Positions 49,401 through 61,400 of a stretch of DNA of 64,000 nt are shown here, piece by piece. The notes under the pieces are model-generated. The model ran no database searches. It worked only from the letters and a program-made list of their open reading frames with translations, and had not been told where the DNA came from. Made by a program: the position numbers and the translations under genes. Each line of letters begins with the position of its first letter. Position 1 is the stretch's first letter. Source of the DNA: Anisus vortex (Eukaryota > Mollusca > Gastropoda > Planorbidae); the NCBI GenBank assembly GCA_949126835.1, contig OX421496.1, forward strand, positions 15,642,844-15,706,843. Reading direction: 5' to 3'.

Positions 49401-52400
49401 ATCCCCATTCTTTCGTTGAAAATTTAAAATAAAATCCATTTATTCCCTTATAATTTTAAGCGCTCCAGTCCAACAAATGTAGCAAAAAATTTATGATTTT
49501 ACAGAATGTAACATGAATTAACGGCACTTTTCTGAAGGCAGGGCGGGGTCACGAGGGGCCCCCACATAAATTCGGGAACAGGGCCCCCACAATCCTAAAT
49601 ACAGCCCTGTGTACAAATGATCACCTGTTCATTAATTATATTCTTAATATGTTAATGCTATTTTTAAAAATGTATTTGTCTTTATGCCTACAAAACATAA
49701 AATATTACCAAAGCCAGACATTTTAAAGGTATAGTGCTTTGCCTGTCGGACGGAGGACAAGAGTCTAAAAAGGAGGACATATCTTCCTTTAGCCGGACAA
49801 CTGGCAACCCTAGTCTAGCAAGACATGGTGGCTGGAATAACAAAGGAACATAAATACACTAACAAAATGTCTGCAGAGTACGCTCAGAAACTGGGCTGTG
49901 GAGTCGGTAGATAAATATTCTGACAAAATAAGACATGATAAAATATGTATATGAAAAGAACAATAGTAAACAAAAAGGAAAGAAAAATTGTTAAAATCCT
50001 CAGATTAGAAAAAAATGTGTGAGGGGCGAGTGGGAAGGGGGTAGGAACCATTTCACACAACCTTTGTGGCTATGCCGCTTTATGCCTCTGAGAGATATAG
50101 TTATAGTCAATTTGAAAGCTTTTAAACAAGTTTTAAAATGTATGACAATTAATTGTAATAGACTCTATAGACCTTTCCGTTTTAAATCTATTGTAAACAT
50201 AAAAGCAAGCGTCAAAAATTTTGTTACTTGTTTTTAGGGGGGGGGGAACAAATTGTTGACGTAATTATATAGGGGGGTCTCTGAAAGTTTGACAGTTGTT
50301 GACAAGGGGGGGGAGGTAAAAAACACCTAAAAATTGTTGACGTAATTAATGGACGTTCCCTTTGCAGATGTTAGGGCGACAGGGATCAGTCATTGGCAGG
50401 GATAGAACCCATGACAGGTCGGTTTGACAGACCGATGAACTAACCGCAGGACCAGCGGGCCGCACTGATCACTCTTACCTAATACTGACCCCTACTTCTT
50501 CAAAAAGTCATTGCGATTCCCATTGCTTATTAGTATAATAATATGTAGGCCTACTGTTTGGGGGATATCAGATATTTAGCAGCTCTTGCGTGTAAATCAC
50601 ATTTCATGCAAAAACAAATCCATTTAATATAGCTGAGGTGTTCAAATTATATCGGGTACATTTGTACCGCCAACTTGCCCTTCACTGCCCCCCAATCGCC
50701 CCCAGGAATGTTAGCGCCCCCCTAAAGCTTCTCGATAATGCCCTCGTTGATAACCTATGGGTTAGACTGTCTTTGATGCATAGATAGTAGATAACCCTTG
50801 CTTTCTTTATACACTAGAATCACTGACCTTGGAAACAACAAAAGAAGAATTCTTTTATCTACATCACAGAAAGAAATTCAGGTGACACCACTCCATGCTA
50901 AAGTACCTCTTGGTATAGTTCACAGAGCTACAGTGAGTTACATGTCAATGTTTGAGCTTCTATAGCTTGATTTATTATACGGTTTGGGTAAACTAACCAG
51001 TTTGTGAATTTACCCATTATGTGCATACCAGCAAGAGTATATTAGTTTTGAAAATATTAACAACTATGTCGTTAATGGAATCCTTAATATTTGTTAAGAT
51101 TTTTTTATTAGAAATTATTATAGAGCTTTTTGCTATGAATAGAATGAAAAAAAATCCATGTGTTTAAGTTGAACTACCTGTAAACAATACCAGTTAACAC
51201 TTAGACACATAATATACCAGTCCCAGTAAATATTAATTTGTGAATTTTTTATAAAGTTTTGGGAATTTTAAAATGATTTTAAGAGTAAAAACCCCGACTA
51301 AATATTAGGATAAATTTAATTTTGTATTCTCATTTATAATGTACAATTAATGGCTTTTCTCACCTAGTGGTTAAACCTGGCCCTTGATATGGTGTCCCTT
51401 GTTGGTGACATGTGGACTGGTCAAACCTTTCGCTCAGTGGATCAGATCACCATTTCTGCAAACTGCAAGCTGAGGCGAGTATTTACCATGAAGTCACAGC
51501 CACCAGACACAACAGAAGATGAGGGTAAAGTCTTACAATTTTTAAATAGTTATTATAAAAATCAACCCCATAGCAAATTATTATACTGTGTACCAACTTA
51601 AAAAGGAATTGTAAATGAAAGTTTACTTGCAATATTGTTGATTTTCATTTTCTTCCAGATCTAGAAATGGTTTCTAGTGTAAATATTGGAGAAATAGATA
51701 ACATTCCTAAACAGTTTCAGTTGACTTCTGATGTGGAACATCTCACTCAGGTATTGGGGCTCTTTAACAACTGATAATAGTTTTGGGGCTGATCTAAGAT
51801 TTGAAGTGTAAGCGAAAAGTAATGTAAATCTGTAATCTAATTATTTGTGCATGTAATTGGATTGTAGTTTAGTAGTTATTTAATTTTTCATTTTTGTAAT
51901 GTTCATTACTCACGGCTACTATGAAACTGTGACTCAGTCATCACAAAGCATTGAGGGATAATATAGACTCGAGAGTTTTTGTAGTTAATTTAATTTTGGG
52001 CTAAATTGAATTGTCCTATATCACAATTAGATGGAGTGATTTGACCAATTTTGATGAATACCAATTCAGGTTTACTGACAATATCAGAATTGTCAAATGT
52101 ACGGGAAGTGAATACATTTCAAGTGAGAAAGTTACTTCAATTGCAAGCAGCTATAGAAACAGAAATCACATGACCACTATTCTTATTCCTTTTCATTTTC
52201 TACAATTTAGCTTTATACTGACCCACTAAGGATGCAAACATAACATAACTAACATAAAATATTGTAAAACTATTCATTCTAATGTTTGTATACAATAATT
52301 ACATATAATATTATATTGAGCAATTATTGAATTAAAATTATTTTTTTAGGTTCTCAATTTGAGTAAGATTAAGTCTGCTGAAAGGGTAAAATCTGGAAAG

Positions 52401-55400
52401 GGACTTGCAGATCAGTACAAGTCAGGTTCTTTACTTGACCTTGACCTGAATAACAGTGGCAGAAAAATACAAACATCTGATGGCAAGATTGCCTTTGGTT
52501 CTAAGGCACCTCGGGCCCCTGAAACTGGCAGAAAGACATCCAGGCAGGTGAGTGACTTAATAGTCTTTAAAAAGTTTCTAGGCATAAAGTATGATAAAGA
52601 CTAGATAATTATTAATGGCAAGAGAAGTGGTTTAACTGCTTCTATTATATGTATGACTGTAGCAATTTTTATCAGATAAAAAGCCGTTTGATATATTGTC
52701 AAATTTCAAACTAAAATTCCAATGTTTTATTAAGTAAAAACTGTTTCTTTGGATAATATCTGGATATAAATTCTACCCCAACTTGTACAGAAACTTGTAC
52801 AGAAAACATGAATATTATTGTTTCTTTCTTTTTCATGAACAGGGCAGTGTAACAAACAGAAGTTTAAAATCTCAAATATCTAAAAATGATGGTGAGTTGA
52901 TCATTTATTTATCCTATGTTGTTGGCATATGGATGCAGTATTTGTTTATGTTTAATGTGCATTTATTTCACCTTTGATATATGAATGGCCTGGTTAATGA
53001 GTTATAAATTGTCATGTGTACTTAAATTATTGTTGCAAAATGGTAATACCACAACTTAGCAAGGTGACAACAAATCAACAAAGCTTGCTTATACATTACA
53101 GACGCTCCTTCTATAAAGAAGATTATTGCGTCCTACGCTCATCCGTGGTCCGAGTCTAGTCTTGCATTTTTATTAATGTTTTAAATGATGTTAGGTTATT
53201 GGTTTTCCTGGTTTGTTCAGGCAACCCATTCCATGCCCGAATGCCACTCGGGAAGAAAGAGTACTTATATGCATTTGTTCTCGCATAAGGGACAAGGAAG
53301 GTGTTTTTGTCTCTATGTTTATCTGAGCTTTGCAACAGATTGTTATTGGGTTGTATTTCTAAATTAGAGTTTAATGCCTTATGTATTATTACTACTTTAC
53401 TCTTTGCCCTTCTGTCCTCTAGTGTTTCTAGGTTTAGTGATTTGACTAATGGTGTTACTCTTGTCAATGGGGAATATTCACTAGTTATAAACCTTGCAGC
53501 TCTTTTTTGAATTTGTTCTAATTTTTTAATGTTTTCTTTAGTTGATGGGTCCCATACAGATCCTGCATATTCTAGTATAGGCCTAACTAATGTGAGATAG
53601 CATTTTAGTTTTATATTCTTATTACATTTGTAAAAATTCCTTTTTATGAATCCTAATGTTTTGTTTGATTTTTTAATTACTTCATCAATGTGAGGGTTCC
53701 AAGATAACTTATCATTTATTATTACTCCTAGATACTTAGCATTGCTAGTTTGAGTTAGTTCTTTACCATGAATGAAGTAGTTTGTTATTATTTGTTTCTT
53801 TTTCTTGGATACCCTTATTAGTTGGCATTTTTCTGGGTGAAAAGACATACTCCAGTTTGATTCCCATTTTTGTAGTTCATCTAGGTCTTTTTGTAAAAGT
53901 TCACTATCTTTTCCTGTCTTTATTATTCTATAAATTATGCAATCATCGGCAAATAATCTTACTTTTGTGCCTGTGTTGATGCAATTAGGCAGATCATTAA
54001 TGTAAATTAGAAATAGTAGGGGCCCTAGAACAGTTCCTTGTGGAACTCCTGAGTTTACTGTTATTGGTGATGACTTAGAGCCATTTATTATCACTGTTTG
54101 TTCTCTGCCTATAAGAAAGTCCTGAATCCACTGATGTAAGGGACCAGAGATGCCAAAGTATTTAAGTTTTTTAAGAAGACTAGAATGATGAACTTTATCA
54201 GATGCTTTTGAAAAATCTAGTAATATAGCATCAATTTGGTTGTTGTTATCTAATCCCTTAGACAAGTCATCTATTAAGCCTATCAATTGAGTCTCACATG
54301 ATCTATTTTTCCTGAAGCCATGTTGGTGTGGGCACAGTGCATTTAGTTTGTCTAGATGATTTACTATACTACTATATATTATATGTTCAAGTAATTTACA
54401 TGTTATGCTTGTTAGAGAAACAGGTCTATAATTTCCGGGGTCAGATTTATCTCCTTTTTTGAAAAGGGGGGTTACATTGGCTAATTTCCAATCTTTGGGC
54501 ACTTTGCCCTGGTTTAGAGAGGCCTGAAAAAGTATTTTAAAGATTGGAGATATTTCATTAGTTAGTTCTTTAAGCAGTCTTGCTGGTATTTCATCTGGAC
54601 CAGAAGCTTTGTTTACTTTTAAGTTGGTTAGGAGTTGTTTAATGCCTTTTTCATCTACATTTATATTTCCTATCTCTTCTAGTTTGTTTAAATTTATGAA
54701 TATTTCTTTGTCACCTGGATTTGAAAAAGATGATGCAAAGTGTGTGTTTAGGATATTAGCTTTAGTTTCATTATCATTATAAGTTTCATTGTTTTGGCCT
54801 TTTAGTGGAGCTATGCCTGTAGTGTCCATTTTTCTTGATTTAATGTAGGACCATAAGTTTTTATTATTATCTTTAGAAATTACATTGTTTACATATTCAT
54901 TCTGCAGCTGTCTGCTTAGTTTCTGAGTTAAATGTTTAATCTTTAGGTATTTTTTATGTAGTCTAATTGAATTAGTTGCCTTAAACTTTTTGAAAAGATT
55001 TTCTTTTTGTTTACACAGTTTCTTTAGTTTAGTGTTAAACCAACATTTGTTAATTTTATTTGATGTTTGTTTTGTTGGCACAGAGTCAGCCATTATTGCT
55101 TTTAAGTTAGTTTTTATAAATTGCCAAATATCTTCAACTGGACTATCTATATTGTATTTAGTAAGAAAATTGGTTTGGAATTTTATTGCTGCTTGATGTA
55201 GTTCTGTTGTATTACATTTATTCCAGAGATAAATTATTCTTTTAGGTTTCTTGCTAATTTGGATTTTTATTTTGTTATTTACTCTGACAATATCATGATC
55301 TGAAAGTCCAGGGATTATTTCATAATCGAATACTAGTCCTGGTCTGTTCGTTAAAAATAAATCTAGTATATTATGGTTTCTTGTTGGTTTTTTATTAATT

Positions 55401-58400
55401 TGGTCTAAGTTTAGATTTTGGATGGTATTGATAAACATTTCATTTATTTCTTTTGTGTTTTGGTGCTTTTCTATACAGTAGCTATTCCAATTTATATCAG
55501 GGAGGTTGAAGTCCCCCATTATCCAAATTATAGCATTTTTATATTTAGTTTCAATACTTGTCAGCTGATTACACAGATCAGACATGTACTCTGATGTTGA
55601 GTTTGGTGGTCTGTAAACACTGCCTACAATTATTGGTTTGGAATTAGGTCTGCTTATTTTACAAAATACTGACTCTATGTTATTTTGAGGTTCTAATTTA
55701 ATTTCTTCAGCTATTAGGGTAGATTTTATGGCTAGTAAGACTCCTCCATGCCTGTCTGACCTATCTTTCCTAAAAATTTCATAATTATTATTGAATATCT
55801 CTGTGTTGTAAATATCTGGGCTAAGCCATGTTTCGGAACCTGGCTGTTTTAAAGCTTGTGTTGTTTTGTGTACGCAGCTGAAGGGGCAAATGGCCAGGAT
55901 GATGTGGAACTAGTGGACAACACACCTAAACAGCAACACCCAGGCAGTGCAGGTTCTGTCTCATCAAACTCTTACAATCTGCAGCTTCTAGACCAGGATG
56001 CAGTCACAAATGGTAAGGAAAAATCTGCCATTTGTGTGGTGATGACAAAGTATCTGTCTATGGTCTCTCTTATACAAACTAGGTATAGAATCAATTAAAT
56101 TATTTCCAGTTCACATCTTAATCCTAGATCTAGGCTGTTATCCCCACAATGCTTGGAATAATGGATATCAGTGGAGTCTTTGTCTAACTCTATTAAGCTA
56201 TTTAAAAACAAAAATTTTTAGCTGATATTCAGATCATTAATACTAAAATTTTATTAGTAGAATTTTAAATTTAATTTGTAGGATTGAAAGATATCCAGTT
56301 GGTGGCACCACATCCTCCTAGGGAACCATCCAATGACAGGGTCAGAAGGAAACCCAGAATTAAACTGCTATCCCAGAATGGTCTGACCAATAAAGGTAAG
56401 TTGCTGGATCATTCTCAAAAATTTTTTTTTCCTGTCGACTAAAAACTGGGTTATAGTAGCAAAAAAAAGTTTCAGCTTCATCATAATTATTGACACTTGA
56501 CACAATAATGAGCATTTTAAGCTAGTGTTCCATTTAGTTTTCCTTGGAGGGCCAAGCTACTTTTCTTTTTTTTTTTAAAATGGGAGAGAACATGTAATGT
56601 GACAAGAAAGCTGAAAATGAGTCAAAAGGGATCTATAGAAGATTAAACGATTGTCAATAATAACTTGACTTTTTAGTTTAATATTTAGACAAAAATTAAA
56701 AGTCATATGTTATATTAACCCTTCCCGTACCGACCTACTTATCTGCGATGTATACCTTCAGTCCCAGACATAATTTTACTAATTATTCCCTACATAGCAG
56801 ACATTATTTCAGAATGGCTGTGACATCGATAGGGTTCCACAATTTTTGAAATACTTTTGTGTTGGTAAAAGTTGATGATAACACAAAGAGAGTAAATTGC
56901 TAGAAACATAATAACTTACCTTTATAGAATAATCTAATTCATAAAGTAATTGTATTCATTCGTAATATTAATCCATAAGAAAAAGTCTCATCAACACATA
57001 CCTCCATTACTGTCATAATAACGGAAGGTAATTCTGTAAAGTAGCACTGCACTTTCAATTTTAAAAAAACAACTCAGTAATTGGTCAATTTACATAATTT
57101 AAAAAGCGAAATAAAATTCAACTATTCAGCTATCGAATAAATATTCTGCCTGAGACTATGGTGAAAGGTCAAATCCTTTATTTTGATCTTTAAATAGACA
57201 CCCTTCCTTGAGGGAAATATACACGACTGGGTTCCAGGAGATTTCGTATTTAGAAGAAAATCTACGTGTCTGGGTCTGAGGTAAAGAAATAGTTTGATGA
57301 AAATATACGTGACTGGAACTGTAAGGGTTAAAAGTTATATTTAAAAAAAATGTATAAAAATATTTTTCTTTAATGCCTAGGTGAGTCCAGCTTGGTGTCA
57401 CCTCCTACCTCAGCAACTCTCTCAGGATCAATGGGTGCCAGAACACAGAGAGGTAATCCACCTGGGTCAGCCCCAGCCCTGACTGACTCTGTGGATGCAA
57501 GGTACAGCAGAAACTCAATGAAAGATTCTGGCGTCGGCCCAGATGTTCCTGAAATACAGTCTCCCAGAAAAGGCGAGTTCATTCTGTCATGTTATTTTAA
57601 GCAAGTTATCTGGATTCCAGTGGCCTCACATGGCCGGGGGCGACACTTCTAGGGGGTGGCAAATATCGCCTAAATATAGCACTAAACAAAGCAGTAAAAG
57701 TATGCAAGGAGGCGTCGCTGAAACTTTTGCCCTGGGGTGCTACATAGGCTTGTGGGGGCCCTGTCTGGACCCCCTCTTTAAAGCAGGCAATGCACATCAA
57801 ATCAATAAACAATCATACAATCAAACAATCGTGTATCTGTGTTGATTTTTTAACTCTCTAGGCCAAAGTACCGGTACCATAAATTTATCTCTTAGGCTTC
57901 TTGGTACACATCCTCCTTATTAAACTAGGGATTAGACTATTTGCTAATTAACCTTTAATCGTCATTTTACCCCCTTGTTTAATCATATATTTTGCCGGTG
58001 GGCGTGAGGAAAGGCCCTGGTCTACAGTCCACCTCATTGGGCAGTGATAGTTCTGACCAACATTGTCCTTGTACTCTAGTATATAACGATCAAGAAAATT
58101 GACTTTGTTTAACACCAACATGTTTCTGTTCAATTGAAACCAGGGGAGAGAAGCGTATTATCGAGCACCAACAATTACGATTCCCTTACTGATGTCATAT
58201 CTCTGCTCCGAGAGGTGGAAGAGAAGCGGCTGGACCAGGATTGGGTGGACGGAGACAGCAACAACAACAGCAGCAGCAAGCCGTGGAAAGGCCAGGAGCA
58301 GGGCGAGAAAGGAAAGAAAGGGAGAGAAGCCCTGGATGAGAATGAGGAGGACCTGGCTGATGATGATAGTAATAAGTCAACGAGCGAGAGTTCTCACCCT

Positions 58401-61400
58401 GGAGAGTACGAGGAGAGCGATGAGTATGTTGTTGTAGGATTTAACTCTTAATATGTTAGGTAGCAAAAATGCATCAAACCACTTCATGCTTGTAAGTAGC
58501 CATTCTCAATGTATATTTATTAAACACCTAGGCTGGTTCAAGTCTTGCAAATATGTTCCTTGAATCATTAGACTTGGTATTGGGAACAAATTATATTTTC
58601 CCTACCTATAATATAATAGGAAATTGATTTAAGGGTTTATTTTTGTAAGTTTTTAGAGTTTAAAATATTTTTACTTGAAATAGAAGCATAGTTGATAAAA
58701 TCTTGTGCTGCTTACTAAAAACCCATTGATCCATAACCCATTGATCCATAACCCATTGATCCATAACCCATTGATCCATAACCCATTGATCCATAACCCA
58801 TTGATCCATAACCCATTGATCTATAACCCATTGATCCATAACCCATTGATCCATAACCCATTGATCCATAACCCATTGATCCATAACCCATTGATCCAGA
58901 ACCCATTGATCCAGAACCTATTACAAAGTGTCCACTATTTCCAAGAGTTCTATAAGATTTTACTTGATGATGTAGACTGGCCCTGATTAACTACATAAAT
59001 TTATCAGAAAATGCATATATATTTGGGCTTATAGGCTCTCCCATTACTGTAGGACTAGTGAAGAAAAGAAACAACCTCTTTCAAAACAAGTAATTGTTAA
59101 TTGTTCGACCAGCATTATCCAAATGTCCTCATTTTCTTTATCTGATATGTTTTACGTACCAACTCGATAATTTGGAAGTGTAAAAATAATTTTTAATAAA
59201 GATGTTAAGCTAAGAACATTGCACCATATTTCAGTTAAAAAAAATTAATCTAGTAGTAATTATGGGGGCTACATGTGTTGGTTGATTTCCTGGCAAAGGC
59301 TAGGATTAATTCCCGGGTTTGGCGGGTGTGCCTGAGCCTACCCAACTCTGATGGGTATCTGAAAGTAGTGGTAAAGGTAAAGGTGTCTGGGCATTGTGCT
59401 GGCCACACAATCACCTTGTATGTCATGGCCACAGAAACTTGTGACCGTTGCTTCATGTGCCTCATAGACCGACATGTTCTGAAAGGGAAACTTTACAATT
59501 GGAAGTATATCAAATTCTATGTTAATAAAAGCTCAAGTTTATTTTTGTCTAGTTCAATAGTTTGAGTAATAATTTGTCAACAAATGTTTCAGTGAGGCAT
59601 CTGGAGAGGCAAATAAACTTCACCATTTCTTTTCTCCTCCCAAGTCTGCAAGTCTACGAAGAAATGTCTCACCAAATGCAGAAAATGGAGCAAATAATAT
59701 TACCGTATGTGAAGATTTGTCAATATGATTAAAATGAAGTAGATATTATCTATTTAGTCTATATTGCTGACTCAAAAGTGTCCTGTAGTTTTCAAAGCAA
59801 GCTTTTACTATATATGTATTTTTTATACTGCAGGAACATTTTTCACATCCTATTGACATTGACTTTTGGTTGTAAAAAATTTTTTTTTACTAAACATATT
59901 TTCAACTGACCATTAAGAATTAATAAGTATTAATATGTATATATTTCACTAAGTGAAAGGTTACACATTAAAACATTATTATTGATTTCTATATTCTTTA
60001 AAAGAATTTGTTTTTACTTTAGTCTTTGTGTATGTAAGTGGGAGGATGGTAAAGACTTAGAAAAAATAGATTAAAAAATTTAATAATTAAATGATTTACT
60101 GATAGTACACCAGTTTTTTCTGAGAGTGTTGTTGGTTCCCTCATCAGACGCAAAGCCATGAAAGGGGCTAAGCCCCAAATGAAATTTCGGACAAATATTT
60201 TTTTCAACAGTTTATACAAGACATCTGTACTATAATTGAACAAAATTTGTTAACTGTTTGTCATGCGCAAGTTCAGCACACCCCCTCCCCACGCAGAAAA
60301 AAATCCTAACATCCCCCCTGTCCTCTATTACTCTATACTGTCCACTTGATGACCCAGATTCTAAGCCTGCTGTCGTTCAGGGGGTTTAGATAAATTCTGT
60401 ATTAATCCTCTTTCTAGAAGGAATCTGTAACTTACAAGATAGGACTATATTAGTTATATAGTTATGCAATAAATTTGTTTGTTTGTTTCATTTAGAAACT
60501 TAAAAAAAGTTCATCTAAAATTTCCAAGAGAAGTTCAGACTACAGGGGAGCAAGACTAGAGGATGATTTTGTGAACCACGGAAGCAGTGATGAGGAGATG
60601 GCCATGGGTGCGGACATGCTGCACCATGCCATGAAACTGCGCCGCCCCATCGGCAGCGCGGGGAGCGGGCACAGCGCCAGCCGCGTATACAACAGCAGCA
60701 ACTACACCACCATGGGCGCCTCCTTCGCCAAGCTCAAAGGGCAGGGCAGCGACAGGGGGAGGCTTGCCCCGTACATGCCCCCTAAGAACTCCACAAGTCC
60801 TGACCAGAAGCCGTCGTTCAATTCCAGGACAAGCGTCAGAGACAGTGTGACAAGAATGAGCAAAAAGTCACTGAGAGAAATCAACCAACCTGTCACCTCT
60901 GATCAAAGTACAGCAAAAAGCCAGGTACTACAAACATCATAATTGAATAACAATAACAAGCTTTACTACTTAATCTATTACTACACATGCAAAGGCCTTG
61001 TGAGAAGGTAAACAAAGGACTTAGTGTTAAGTTTGATATCTGGTGAAGAGTCATATATATATATACAATGAACCCTCATTTATCGCGGTAGATAGGTTCT
61101 GAGACCATCTGCGATAGCTGAAAATCCGCAAAGTAAGGACACCATATTTACAGTATTTATTTAACGTGTATTCACTTAAAAAACCTTCCCTTTATGTACT
61201 GTTAACAAACCACCCTTTACAGTAATGTACAGATATCCTCAGTATGTACATACAGTACACAGGCATTTGTGGAATGAACTAAATACTTTGGTTTTTCATA
61301 TATCGTGACTTTTTTCCAAATATTTGGAAAATCTGCAATATATTTTCTCATATAATATAATGAAAAAAATCCGCCAAGTCGTGAATCCGCGAATGTCAAA

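Larger units (their letters stand above)
47548..50757. mobile_element. Composite hAT-like element with nested insertions in CFAP20DC intron 4
   Basis: Starts cataggttctcaacc and ends gttgataacctatg. The 8-bp duplication ggttagac is exact on both sides (47540..47547, 50758..50765). Its left third is a decayed reverse copy of the interior of the 11348 element. A second TIR element (about 48807..50369), a MITE (49303..49609) and a SINE (50371..50465) are nested inside. Confidence 0.75.

Noticed and set aside
58424..58451. Genuine C-terminus of CFAP20DC at TAA 58451
   Set aside because: A gtatgt donor at 58424 joins in phase to several further exons with matching character; the stop would only be used if the intron is retained.
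58724..58920. CRISPR-like array
   Set aside because: Units are contiguous 15-bp repeats without spacers, in an animal intron; it is a minisatellite.
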